Notes under the pieces: model-generated
Told to the model about the DNA's origin: nothing
Databases searched by the model: none
Seen by the model: only the letters and a program-made list of their open reading frames with translations
Made by a program: the position numbers and the translations under genes
In this document: piece after piece, positions 42,984 through 51,212 of the stretch
How the letters are laid out: each line of letters begins with the position of its first letter
Numbering within the stretch: position 1 is the first letter of the stretch
Source of the DNA: Campylobacteraceae bacterium
GTDB taxonomy: Bacteria; Campylobacterota; Campylobacteria; Campylobacterales; Sulfurovaceae
Assembly: GCA_027035765.1 (NCBI GenBank)
Contig: JALVUD010000037.1
Coordinates: 17,549-81,548 of the forward strand
Length of the DNA stretch: 64,000 nt
Reading direction: 5' to 3'

Positions 42984-44192
42984 ATGGCTTTTATCCATTT
43001 TGACGAATCGATGAAGATTCTCGATGAACAGAAGATAGAGCATTACAAAACCCGGCGGATGCCCCTGCTCGATGCCCGCGGTTTCGTGCTGGCGGAGGAT
43101 ATCGTTGCCGATCATGACTCTCCCGAGGCACCGACCTCCGGGATGGACGGATATGCGATCCGTCACGAGGATCAGCGACTGAAGCGGCTGCGAATCGCCG
43201 GGATCAATCCGGCGGGCAATGCGCAGCTCGAATCTCTGAAACCCGGGGAGGCCATCAAGACCTTTACCGGATCGCTGATGCCACCGGGGAGCGATACGCT
43301 GATTCCCATCGAGAACGTCCGTGTCGAGGGGGAGGAGATCGTGATTGAAGAGCCGGTTCCTCAGGGCTTTTCGGTGCGGCCGGTGGGAGAGAACTATGCC
43401 AAAGGGGAACGGCTGATCCCGGCAGGAACGCCGCTGGAGTATCCCCAGATCGGGGTCCTGGCAGGCCTCAACCGCTCCCAGATCACGGTCTACTCCCGAC
43501 CCCGCGTAGCGATCCTGGCGACGGGATCGGAGCTCCTGGAGCTGGGAGAGCCCCAGATCCATGCCGGGCAGATTCGCAGCTCCAACAACTACACCATCGG
43601 CGCCATTGTGGAGCGCTACGGCGCCGAGGCGATCCAGATGGGCTGTGTGGGAGACGATCGCCAAAACATCGCGGCGGCGGTGGAGAATGCCCTGTGGCAG
43701 GCCGATATCGTCGTGAGCACCGGAGGCGTAAGCGTCGGGGACTTCGATTTCGTCAAGGATGTGGTGGGGGCCCTGGAGGGGGCGGAGCTACTCTTCAAAG
43801 GGGTCCGGATCAAACCGGGGCAACATCTCATGGTGGCCAGACGGGGGGATCAGTTTATTGTGGCACTGCCCGGGTTCGCCTACTCCTCCACGGTGACAAC
43901 CCTGCTCTATGTCGTGCCGCTGATCGCCAAACTGCAGAACCGTTCCCTGCCCATCGAGAAGGTCAGGGCGGTGCTGGACGAACCCTTCGTCAAACGGGCG
44001 AAAAAAGCGGAGTTCACTGCCTGCAACCTTCGTCTGGTCGATGGGCTCTATCGGGTCGATTTCCAGGGAAAAAAGGTCGGTACCAGTGCGATCCTGACCA
44101 ATATGCTGGGACCTGTCGGACTGCTCTACACCTCCGAAGAGGAGGGGAGTAAAGATGCCGGCGAAGAGGTGGAGGTACTTAAAATACTGTAA
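42984..44192 (+). CDS. moeA: Molybdopterin molybdenumtransferase
   Basis: MoeA inserts molybdate into adenylated molybdopterin. The 402-residue protein has TSGMDGYAI, TGSLMPPGSDTLIPIE, ATGSEL, STGGVSVGDFDFV and ALPGFAYSS with the C-terminal beta-barrel domain after about residue 315. Together with moaD and moaE it forms a molybdenum-cofactor group, probably one transcript despite the repeats between the genes. Confidence 0.93.
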   Translation: MAFIHFDESMKILDEQKIEHYKTRRMPLLDARGFVLAEDIVADHDSPEAPTSGMDGYAIRHEDQRLKRLRIAGINPAGNAQLESLKPGEAIKTFTGSLMPPGSDTLIPIENVRVEGEEIVIEEPVPQGFSVRPVGENYAKGERLIPAGTPLEYPQIGVLAGLNRSQITVYSRPRVAILATGSELLELGEPQIHAGQIRSSNNYTIGAIVERYGAEAIQMGCVGDDRQNIAAAVENALWQADIVVSTGGVSVGDFDFVKDVVGALEGAELLFKGVRIKPGQHLMVARRGDQFIVALPGFAYSSTVTTLLYVVPLIAKLQNRSLPIEKVRAVLDEPFVKRAKKAEFTACNLRLVDGLYRVDFQGKKVGTSAILTNMLGPVGLLYTSEEEGSKDAGEEVEVLKIL

Positions 44193-44217
44193 AACCTCCT
44201 GAGATCTCCTCACGGCA

Positions 44218-44264
44218 GGAACGTTCATCTCTTTCGTTCCACCTCAGCTTCAACACTTTTTCTC
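44218..44264 (+). terminator. Weak terminator-like hairpin after moeA
   Basis: GGAACG (44218-44223) and CGTTCC (44235-44240) form a 6-bp stem with an 11-nt loop, followed by a T-rich stretch. The loop is long and the T run is delayed, so the call is weak. Confidence 0.3.
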
Positions 44265-44274
44265 CTTTTTTCGA

Positions 44275-44280
44275 TATAAT
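44275..44280 (+). promoter_or_regulatory. -10 box for gyrB
   Basis: Perfect TATAAT 41 nt upstream of the gyrB ATG, preceded by a T-rich stretch. No distinct -35. Confidence 0.55.
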
Positions 44281-44320
44281 CTAAGGAATTTATAAACAAT
44301 GTAAAAAACGGAGAGTGCAT

Positions 44321-46636
44321 ATGGCAGATTACGGCGCCGGAAATATCAAAGTCCTCAAAGGACTCGAAGCGGTCCGCAAACGTCCAGGGATGTATATCGG
44401 AGATACCTCGGTCAAAGGATTGCATCATCTGATCTACGAGGTGGTGGACAACTCCATCGACGAAGCGATGGCCGGCTATTGTGACAGGATCAAAGTGACG
44501 CTGACCGGCGACGGTTCGGCGATTATCGAGGACAACGGCCGGGGAATTCCCGTCGCGGAGCACCCGACCGAGAAGATTCCTGCCGCGACAGTGGTGCTGA
44601 CGGTTCTGCATGCCGGAGGAAAGTTCGACAAAGACACCTACAAGGTCTCCGGAGGACTGCACGGAGTCGGTGTCTCCGTCGTCAACGCCCTCTCGGAGAA
44701 GCTGCACATGACCATCTACCGGGATGGGCAGATTCATGAACAGTGGTTCGAAAAAGGGATCCCTGTCACGCCGCTGGAGATCACCGGCAAGACCCGCAAG
44801 ACCGGGACCAAAATCGAATTCTGGCCCGACGCCTCCATCTTCACCGAAACCGTGGAATTCAAAGATGAGATCCTCACCCGCCGTTTCAAAGAGCTGGCCT
44901 ATCTCAACCCCCGGATCACCATCGATTTTCGGGATGAGCGCAGCGGCCTCAAGGAGAGTTACCATTTCGAAGGGGGGATCCGGCAGTTCGTGGAGGATAT
45001 GCACTCCAAAGAGCCGCTCTCCAGCCCCCAGCTCTTCGAGGGCAAAGCCGACGATATCGAGATGGATATCTCCTTCATGTACCAAAATGCCGACAGCGAC
45101 AAGGTGATCAGCTTCGTCAACAACATCAAGACCGCTGACGGCGGTACCCACGAAGCGGGTTTCCGGGCCGGATTGACCCGGGCGATCTCCAACTACATCT
45201 CCAAAAACGCCAACGCCAAAGAGCGCAACACCAAGATCAGCGGTGACGATACCAAAGAGGGCCTGGTGGCGGTCGTCTCGGTCCGGGTGCCCGAGCCCCA
45301 GTTCGAAGGTCAGACCAAAGGAAAACTCGGCAGCAGTTACGTCCGGCCGCTGGTACAGAAGTTCACCTACGAACGGATCAACAAGTATCTGGAAGAGAAC
45401 CCCATCGAGGCCAAGGCGATCATGAACCATGTGCTCCTGGCCGCCAAAGGGCGGGAAGCCGCCAAACGGGCCAAAGATCTGGTCAAACGCAAGGACTCCA
45501 TGAGCGTCGGCACCCTGCCGGGAAAACTGGCCGACTGCCAGAGCAAGGACCCTGGAATCAGCGAACTCTACCTGGTGGAGGGCGATTCGGCGGGCGGTTC
45601 CGCCAAGCAGGGGCGTGACCGGGTCTTCCAGGCGATCCTCCCCCTCAAAGGGAAGATCCTCAATGTGGAGAAGGCGCGCCTGGAGAAGATCCTCAAATCT
45701 GACGAGATCAAAAACATGATCACGGCACTGGGCTGCGGAATCGGCGAGGAGTTCGACGAAGAGAAGCTCCGCTACCACAAAATCATCATCATGACCGATG
45801 CCGACGTGGACGGCAGTCATATTCAGACGCTGTTGATGACCTTCTTCTTCCGTTTCCTGCGTCCGGTGATTGAAAACGGCTACCTCTACCTGGCGCAGCC
45901 GCCTCTTTATCGGTATAAAAAAGGGAAGAACGAGACCTATCTCAAAGACGACAAGGCCCTCAACGATTTCCTGATCGAAAACGGGATCGACTCTATCGAA
46001 GCCCACTCTATGGGTAAGCAGGATCTGGTGGAGCTCTTCAAGCTGGTGGCCTACTATCAGATGACCCTCAAAGAGCTGGACAAGCGCTTTTCGCTGGCGG
46101 AGGTGCTGCGCTACATGATCGAGCATCCCGATATCGTCGGGCAGAGCAACGAAGATCTGGCCAAAGCCCTGGAAGAGTATATCGGCACCCTGGGCTACAA
46201 TATCCTCAACCGCGCCGTCAGTGATGAGCGGATCCACTACTATGTCCAGACCAACGAGGGGCTCGAAGAGCTGATCATCGACGACAACCTCTTCACCAAC
46301 CCCCACTACAATGAAGCCCTCTACATCGCCGGCAAGATCCAGGAGCGTCTGACCGACGAGTTCCGGGATCAGGATCTCCTGGAACTGCTGGACCGGATTC
46401 TGGCGGCGGCCCGCAAAGGGGCCTACATCCAGCGCTACAAGGGTCTCGGAGAGATGAACCCTGAGCAGCTCTGGGAGACGACGATGGATCCCGAGAATCG
46501 CCGGCTGCTCCAGATCACCATCGAGGATGTGGAAGAGGCGGATCGCACCTTCACCCTCTTTATGGGGGATGAGGTGGAACCGCGCCGGAACTACATCGAA
46601 ACCCATGCCAAAGATGTCAAACACCTGGATGTCTGA
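44321..46636 (+). CDS. gyrB: DNA gyrase subunit B
   Basis: GyrB is the ATPase subunit of gyrase. The 771-residue protein has the GHKL ATP site (VDNSIDEAMAGY, DNGRGIPV, GGLHGVGVSVVN), the TOPRIM blocks EGDSAGGSAKQGRDR and DADVDGSHI, and the C-terminal QRYKGLGEMNPEQLWETTM. I chose ATG 44321 for the GGAG seven bases upstream; 44315 is in frame but lacks it. The TGA overlaps the next ATG by one base. Confidence 0.97.
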   Translation: MADYGAGNIKVLKGLEAVRKRPGMYIGDTSVKGLHHLIYEVVDNSIDEAMAGYCDRIKVTLTGDGSAIIEDNGRGIPVAEHPTEKIPAATVVLTVLHAGGKFDKDTYKVSGGLHGVGVSVVNALSEKLHMTIYRDGQIHEQWFEKGIPVTPLEITGKTRKTGTKIEFWPDASIFTETVEFKDEILTRRFKELAYLNPRITIDFRDERSGLKESYHFEGGIRQFVEDMHSKEPLSSPQLFEGKADDIEMDISFMYQNADSDKVISFVNNIKTADGGTHEAGFRAGLTRAISNYISKNANAKERNTKISGDDTKEGLVAVVSVRVPEPQFEGQTKGKLGSSYVRPLVQKFTYERINKYLEENPIEAKAIMNHVLLAAKGREAAKRAKDLVKRKDSMSVGTLPGKLADCQSKDPGISELYLVEGDSAGGSAKQGRDRVFQAILPLKGKILNVEKARLEKILKSDEIKNMITALGCGIGEEFDEEKLRYHKIIIMTDADVDGSHIQTLLMTFFFRFLRPVIENGYLYLAQPPLYRYKKGKNETYLKDDKALNDFLIENGIDSIEAHSMGKQDLVELFKLVAYYQMTLKELDKRFSLAEVLRYMIEHPDIVGQSNEDLAKALEEYIGTLGYNILNRAVSDERIHYYVQTNEGLEELIIDDNLFTNPHYNEALYIAGKIQERLTDEFRDQDLLELLDRILAAARKGAYIQRYKGLGEMNPEQLWETTMDPENRRLLQITIEDVEEADRTFTLFMGDEVEPRRNYIETHAKDVKHLDV

Positions 46637-48087
46637 TGCTCCAATCCGTCCGTGAGGAACGTTCCCGACACTTCAAACTGGCTCTGAGAATCGGGATACC
46701 GGTTCTTGTCTTTGTTTTTCTTCTTGCTTACGCCGTTTTTTTCCGTGAAGAGGAGTTCAAACTGACGACGGAAGCGATTCTCATTCTGGGAGGGATGGTT
46801 TTCGCGATCGTCTATTTTATCTTTTTCGCCCTGGAGCTGAGCCGAAAGGAGACACTCCTTGACCGGATTACCGACAGTTATCATTATGACTCTTTCCGGG
46901 ATCGGGTTCTGCACCACCGTCCCCGCACACTGGCAGCGGCGGAGATCAGCAACCTCTCCGTCATCAATGAGACCTACGGAGTCAACAAAGCCGATCATAT
47001 TCTCAAAGAACTGGTGCGAACCCTGGACAAAGAGATCCTGCACCGTTTCGGAAACCGGGCATGGATCGGACGGAAGAACGGAGCGGAGTTTCTGCTGGCG
47101 GTGGATGAAGATCCGGAAAATGTCAGGGAAGAGCTCTCCCGCTTTTTCCGGGCTCACCCCCTTTTTGACAATGTGGAGGTTCATTGCTCCTTTGCCGTGA
47201 TCCGCAACAATATCGAAGATCCCGACAAGGCGATCGAACAGTTGCGGGATCTCCTGGTACAGCAGGAGCAGCGTGAACAGCGGCTGCCGGAACAAAAGGT
47301 TTCCGATGCCCGGAAACTCTCGGAAGAGGAACAGGCAGTGATTGATGCCCTGAAGCGGCGGGATCTTTTTGTCCAGTTTCGGCCCCTGCTGAACCTCGCA
47401 ACGGGAAAAAGTGATATCTATGAGGTGGCGGTCAAGATGCGTGCGGCCGACGGTTCGACGATCGCACCGAGGGACTTCCTGCCCATCGTCAACCGGCACA
47501 ATCTTGGGGAAGCCTACGATTTGCTGATCCTGGAGCGCTCCCTGGAAAATGCCAGGCTGGTGGACGAGACGATCTCTCTGAGTTTCAACCTCTCTCCTTT
47601 TTCGCTTCGTAAGGATCAGTTTCTGGAGCAGTTTTTCGACAAGTTGAAGGATTCGGGGGTGACACCCCATCGCCTGATTGTAGAACTCTACGAGCGCAAA
47701 CGGCATCACCGCCTGGAAGAGTATCTGGAGCGTCTGAAAATGCTCAAACGCAGCGGGGTCCGTCTCTGTCTGGATAACTTTGGCTCCAGCAACGCCTCGA
47801 TGGAGTATTTGCGGCACTTCCCTTTCGACATGATCCAATTCGATCGGGAATATACATTTGATTTGGAGAGCGGCAAAAATACTTCGATCCTCCGTTCTTT
47901 TATCTCTATGGCCCATGAGATGAAGATGCTGACCGCAGCCAAATGGGTGGACAACCGGCATAAAGTCACGCTGCTGCGGGAGATGGGAGTGGACTATATC
48001 CAGGGTTTTGCCGCCGGCAGAATTCTCAAGGAGGAGGAGTTTATCGCACTCTACAATCCTTTTAAACCCCAAGGAGCTTCATCATGA
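46636..48087 (+). CDS. Membrane protein with degenerate GGDEF and EAL domains
   Basis: The 483-residue protein has two membrane helices (about residues 17-36 and 46-68), a GGDEF-like domain whose active motif reads RKNGAEF, and an EAL-like domain in which EAL is EVA, the metal DDFG is DNFG and the end reads QGFAAG. Both catalytic sites are changed, so it is likely a c-di-GMP sensor or inactive scaffold. It is coupled to gyrB by a one-base overlap and to queF by four bases. Confidence 0.82.
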   Translation: MLQSVREERSRHFKLALRIGIPVLVFVFLLAYAVFFREEEFKLTTEAILILGGMVFAIVYFIFFALELSRKETLLDRITDSYHYDSFRDRVLHHRPRTLAAAEISNLSVINETYGVNKADHILKELVRTLDKEILHRFGNRAWIGRKNGAEFLLAVDEDPENVREELSRFFRAHPLFDNVEVHCSFAVIRNNIEDPDKAIEQLRDLLVQQEQREQRLPEQKVSDARKLSEEEQAVIDALKRRDLFVQFRPLLNLATGKSDIYEVAVKMRAADGSTIAPRDFLPIVNRHNLGEAYDLLILERSLENARLVDETISLSFNLSPFSLRKDQFLEQFFDKLKDSGVTPHRLIVELYERKRHHRLEEYLERLKMLKRSGVRLCLDNFGSSNASMEYLRHFPFDMIQFDREYTFDLESGKNTSILRSFISMAHEMKMLTAAKWVDNRHKVTLLREMGVDYIQGFAAGRILKEEEFIALYNPFKPQGASS

Positions 48088-48461
48088 AATACGGAGAGAA
48101 AGAGATCCGGGAGTTCGACATCGAAGCGGAAGAGAACTTTTGGCCCAACGAACACGACAAAGAGTATACGATCGATATCGAATTGCCCGAGTTCATGTGC
48201 CGTTGCCCCCGTTCGGGCTATCCCGACTTCGCCACGATGCACTTGAGCTACGTTCCGGACGAAAAGGTGATCGAGCTCAAAGCGCTGAAGCTCTATATCA
48301 ACAGTTTCATGGATCGTTACATCTCCCACGAAAATGCCGCCAACGAAATCTTCGATACCCTCTATCGCAAACTCACTCCCCGTCGAATGAAACTGGTGGC
48401 TGATTTCAACCCGCGGGGCAATGTGCATACCGTTATCACCATCGACAGTGAGACGATGTAG
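48084..48461 (+). CDS. queF: NADPH-dependent 7-cyano-7-deazaguanine reductase
   Basis: QueF reduces preQ0 to preQ1 in queuosine synthesis. The 125-residue short-form enzyme has the catalytic Cys41 and Asp48 in CPRSGYPDF, and ELKALKLYINSFMDRYISHE with the QueF motif and preQ0-binding Glu. Its start overlaps the GGDEF/EAL gene by 4 nt. Confidence 0.94.
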   Translation: MKYGEKEIREFDIEAEENFWPNEHDKEYTIDIELPEFMCRCPRSGYPDFATMHLSYVPDEKVIELKALKLYINSFMDRYISHENAANEIFDTLYRKLTPRRMKLVADFNPRGNVHTVITIDSETM

Positions 48462-48504
48462 CTGGGAGTCTTTCTGCATGGATCGTCCCGCAGAAGACAA
48501 TGGT

Positions 48505-48533
48505 ATGCAAACAATTGCATTCTATGGCATAAT
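48505..48533 (+). promoter_or_regulatory. Promoter with palindromic operator for DUF2853 gene
   Basis: TGG CATAAT (-10 at 48528-48533, extended) is preceded by a perfect palindrome ATGCAA-ACAA-TTGCAT (48505-48520) over the -35 area. A repressor probably binds there. AGGAGGAGGA before the ATG is a strong ribosome binding site. Confidence 0.5.
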
Positions 48534-48566
48534 ATAGGGGTATCCATCATTAAAGGAGGAGGATCC

Positions 48567-48908
48567 ATGAGCAAAAAAGATGAAAAGATCGCCCTGTACC
48601 AAAAGGCGGCGGCCGATCTGAAACTGGGACTTGACAAGGAATTGATCGCGAAGGTGACCAATGGGCTCGGCCCCTCGATCTACAACAAAGATGCGGAGAC
48701 AGTCTCCTGCTCTGACGCTTCCGAACTGGCGAGAGTCCGGGAGAACTTCCTGAAGAAAAAGCTGGGGCTCACCGAGAGTGACGAGAAACTCGATGCGGCC
48801 ATCAAAGAGGTCTGCGAAAAGATGGGCAGCTCCAACCGCAACAAGTACCGGGCACTTTTTTATGCGCTCCTGGCCAAGAAGTACGGCAAAGAGTCCGTTT
48901 ACGCCTGA
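48567..48908 (+). CDS. DUF2853 family protein
   Basis: The 113-residue, Lys-rich helical protein (starting SKKDEKIALYQKAA, with VTNGLGPSIYNKDAETVSCSD and YRALFYALLAKKY) matches DUF2853, a small family of unknown function. It has its own promoter and a very strong ribosome binding site, so it is probably well expressed. No catalytic motif is seen. Its 3' end overlaps a small minus-strand gene by 10 nt. Confidence 0.8.
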   Translation: MSKKDEKIALYQKAAADLKLGLDKELIAKVTNGLGPSIYNKDAETVSCSDASELARVRENFLKKKLGLTESDEKLDAAIKEVCEKMGSSNRNKYRALFYALLAKKYGKESVYA

Positions 48909-49033
48909 GCACTTTTCGGGATGAGGGCGGCGGCACTCTCCAGTGCCCGCAGGTAGGCGGCCAGCTCGGCGGCGGTCTTCACCCCCCGGGCGATGGCGTC
49001 GGCGAGAAGGTTTCTGTCTTTTCTTACATTCAT
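48899..49033 (-). CDS. Small hypothetical protein, 44 aa
   Basis: A 44-residue frame (MNVRKDRNLLADAIARG, then KTAAELAAYLRALESAAAL) starts at ATG 49031-49033 with AAGGAAGGA eight bases upstream. It is Ala-rich and predicted helical. It is divergent from the S24 regulator at 49159, a typical layout for a gene under that regulator's control. No known family recognised. Confidence 0.5.
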   Translation of the reverse strand: MNVRKDRNLLADAIARGVKTAAELAAYLRALESAAALIPKSAQA

Positions 49034-49060
49034 TTTTTTAATCCTTCCTTACAAATCTTC

Positions 49061-49130
49061 CAAATTGTATCTCTGGTAAAAGAACCCGCATAAAAATATT
49101 TCAAATTGTCATAAAATAAGAATATTTATG
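49061..49130. promoter_or_regulatory. Divergent control region of S24 regulator
   Basis: A direct repeat CAAATTGT occurs at 49061-49068 and 49102-49109, and an inverted pair CATAAA/TTTATG (49110-49115, 49125-49130) follows. The AT-rich block between the two divergent genes (49034-49158) probably contains operators for the LexA/CI-like protein. Confidence 0.45.
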
Positions 49131-49158
49131 ATACAGTGTCAATAAAAAAGGAGAATTC

Positions 49159-49815
49159 ATGATCGACTTCCATGAGGTGATCGAGAAGATGAAGGATATC
49201 ATCTCCTCCAAAAAGATCGGCGGCAAGGTCTACGACAAGGATGTGGCGGCGGAGCTGGGAATCGCCCAGGCGACCTTTGCGACGATGAAGAAGCGAGGGT
49301 CGATTCCCTACCGGGAGATTATGGAGTTCTGTGCCCGCAGAAAGATCAGCATCAACTGGCTCTTCTTCGATCAGCCGGCGGAAATGCTGGTGGAGGAGAC
49401 GGGCAAATTCTTCCGGGTCCGCTATTTCGCCGATATCCGTGCCAGTGCCGGGGGCGGGGCGGAGGTCTTCGACGAGGGGTACGAGTATCTCGATGTGGAT
49501 CGAACGATCATGGAGAATCTCGTCGGCCCATTGCCCACCGGCGAGATCGAAGCGATCCATGTGGAGGGGGAGTCTATGGAGCCGACCCTGCCGGACGGAT
49601 CCATCGTCTTCATCGATCGTCGCCAGACCGACCCCACCAAAGACGGGATCTTCGTGGCGGCGACCGGCAACGGCCTCTTTGTCAAGCGGATCCGCCGCCG
49701 GGCCGACGGCATGGTGGAGCTGATCTCCGACAATCCGCTCTATACGCCCGAGGTCCTTCCTCCGGAGCAGGTGGAGATTGTCGGCCGGGTCGTCGGCAAT
49801 ATCGAGCGGCTCTGA
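49159..49815 (+). CDS. LexA/CI-like regulator with S24 peptidase domain
   Basis: The 218-residue protein has an N-terminal helix-turn-helix (YDKDVAAELGIAQATFATMKKRG) and a C-terminal S24 domain with the catalytic Ser139 in EGESMEPTL and Lys176 in GLFVKRIRR. Such proteins repress until they cleave themselves, typically after DNA damage. It resembles phage C-type repressors but no phage genes are near. It may control itself and the small divergent gene. Confidence 0.85.
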   Translation: MIDFHEVIEKMKDIISSKKIGGKVYDKDVAAELGIAQATFATMKKRGSIPYREIMEFCARRKISINWLFFDQPAEMLVEETGKFFRVRYFADIRASAGGGAEVFDEGYEYLDVDRTIMENLVGPLPTGEIEAIHVEGESMEPTLPDGSIVFIDRRQTDPTKDGIFVAATGNGLFVKRIRRRADGMVELISDNPLYTPEVLPPEQVEIVGRVVGNIERL

Positions 49816-49947
49816 GTTCTTTGGCACGGTGCCAGAGGATAATCGGAATAGATTGGATAGTATGTCGTGAAAATTATTCCGAAGGACACCTCCGTTCAAA
49901 TCGTGGAAGAAGAGTACGGAGCAGAGAGAACGAAGGAGGGTTTGTTC

Positions 49948-50172
49948 ATGCGACCGGATCGCCAAACCATGATCTGTTATTGTCACGATGTCAGCCTGGG
50001 GAAATTGGCCGATTATATCCGGAAAGAGGATATCACCCACTGGCGGCAAGTCGTAGAGGATCGGGAGTTTCTCTGCGGAGACACCTGTGAAAAATGTTGG
50101 GAAGAGGGATACAACAATGATGGCTTCTCCCTGGCGATGGCCGTCGGTATGGTACAAAAGGGGTATCTGTGA
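49948..50172 (+). CDS. BFD-like [2Fe-2S] protein
   Basis: The 74-residue protein has four Cys in the BFD-type order, ICYCHD near the start and CGDTCEKCWEEGY later, so it probably binds a [2Fe-2S] cluster as bacterioferritin-associated ferredoxins and NifU-middle domains do. I prefer ATG 49948 because GGAGGG lies just upstream; an in-frame GTG at 49867 would add 27 residues without an RBS. It overlaps the next gene by 4 nt. Confidence 0.72.
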   Translation: MRPDRQTMICYCHDVSLGKLADYIRKEDITHWRQVVEDREFLCGDTCEKCWEEGYNNDGFSLAMAVGMVQKGYL

Positions 50173-50438
50173 ATCGGCCGCAGGAGCCCGATCTGAGTCT
50201 CGGAACGATTCTGAGGCTCCATACCCGGGCACAGCGGCAGAGGGAGGATCTCTATACCTTCCTGAGCAAAGAGCTTCCGGATATTTCGGCGGAAGATCGC
50301 CTGCAATATCTTGCCGCGATTCTCAATGACTACTTCGAAGCCTACTGTTTCGATCCGGAGGATGAGATGAGCCGGGACGGATACCGGATTAAACGTTTCT
50401 ATCCCGTGGGAGAGTGGAATGACCATTCGGAAAAATGA
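50169..50438 (+). CDS. Hypothetical protein, 89 aa
   Basis: I do not recognise this 89-residue acidic protein. It is predicted mostly helical (RLHTRAQRQREDLYTFLSKEL, AEDRLQYLAAILNDYFEAY). It starts at GTG overlapping the Fe-S gene stop and overlaps the DUF309 gene by 20 nt, so the three form one operon. Confidence 0.7.
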   Translation: MNRPQEPDLSLGTILRLHTRAQRQREDLYTFLSKELPDISAEDRLQYLAAILNDYFEAYCFDPEDEMSRDGYRIKRFYPVGEWNDHSEK

Positions 50439-50742
50439 GGAGCTGGAGCAGGCGCTCGTGAGCTTCTGCCGCTGTCTGGAGGCGGGGGAGTATTTCGAAG
50501 CCCATGAAGTACTGGAGGAGGCGTGGCACCCTCTGCGCCGCCGTCAGGATCCTCTGGCCGGACCGGTCAAAGGGCTGATCAATGCAGCCATCGCCTTTGA
50601 ACATCTCCGGCGAAACCGCCCCAAATCCCGCCGGGTCGCCGGGATCGCCATGGCCGGTTATGAACGCCGGATCCGGCAGGAGCCGTGCCTGCGGGAAGCC
50701 AGAGAACTCATAGAGAGCCTGCGGCCCAAGTGGCAGATCTGA
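50419..50742 (+). CDS. DUF309 family protein
   Basis: The 107-residue helical protein has the DUF309 signature EYFEAHEVLEEAWHPL with conserved His and Glu, and KGLINAAIAFEHLRR. The family is of unknown function; the His/Glu pattern suggests a metal site. It is the last gene of a three-gene unit with the Fe-S protein. Confidence 0.82.
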   Translation: MTIRKNEELEQALVSFCRCLEAGEYFEAHEVLEEAWHPLRRRQDPLAGPVKGLINAAIAFEHLRRNRPKSRRVAGIAMAGYERRIRQEPCLREARELIESLRPKWQI

Positions 50743-50758
50743 TCAGAGAGCTCCTTGC

Positions 50759-51079
50759 CTACTTTCGGAGGCCGAATCCTCTCTTTTCCAAGGCGTTGCG
50801 CAATGCGTCGCTACATTCGCCCTGAAGCTCAAGTTCATCGCCGCGAAACGTTCCCCCGGTCCCCAACTCTTTTTTCAACTCGGTCAGGAGCTTTTTGATC
50901 GCTTTTTTCTCCAGAACAAAAGGCCCGCAGAGTGTGACTACTTTGCCGCGGCGTTTTTCCCGAGAGAATCGGAGACGATGTTTCTCAGGAGGGAGAGCCT
51001 TGTCAGAGGCCCGAGCGGGTTTTTCCTTTTTGTTGTCGCTTTCCCATCCTGATTCAAACTTTGCTCCCATTTCAAACAT
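50759..51079 (-). CDS. SUI1/eIF1-family translation factor (YciH-like)
   Basis: The 106-residue protein has a variable N-terminus and the SUI1 fold pattern KRRGKVVTLCGPFVLEKK, LLTELKKELGTGGTF and ELQGECSDALRNALEKRGFG. Bacterial SUI1 proteins influence start-codon selection. ATG at 51079 is chosen for AAGGAG five bases upstream; the frame is open to 51103. It follows the small membrane gene on the same strand by 24 nt. Confidence 0.85.
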   Translation of the reverse strand: MFEMGAKFESGWESDNKKEKPARASDKALPPEKHRLRFSREKRRGKVVTLCGPFVLEKKAIKKLLTELKKELGTGGTFRGDELELQGECSDALRNALEKRGFGLRK

Positions 51080-51103
51080 AGGAACTCCTTCTTGCAGCAT
51101 CAT

Positions 51104-51208
51104 TCATTCTCCGTGCCATGGTGTGTCGAAAAGGATCCCCAGCACGACCATAAGAAAGAGCAAAAAGATCATGATCCGATAGAGTTGCTCTTCGTCGGGA
51201 AGTCTCAT
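51104..51208 (-). CDS. Small single-pass membrane protein, 34 aa
   Basis: A 34-residue frame (MRLPDEEQLYRIMIFLLFLM, then VVLGILFDTPWHGE) holds one strong membrane helix with charged ends. It starts four bases after the yaaA stop, so it is likely coupled to it, and lies before the SUI1 gene. No clear Shine-Dalgarno is seen. Function unknown. Confidence 0.5.
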   Translation of the reverse strand: MRLPDEEQLYRIMIFLLFLMVVLGILFDTPWHGE

Positions 51209-51212
51209 GGCA

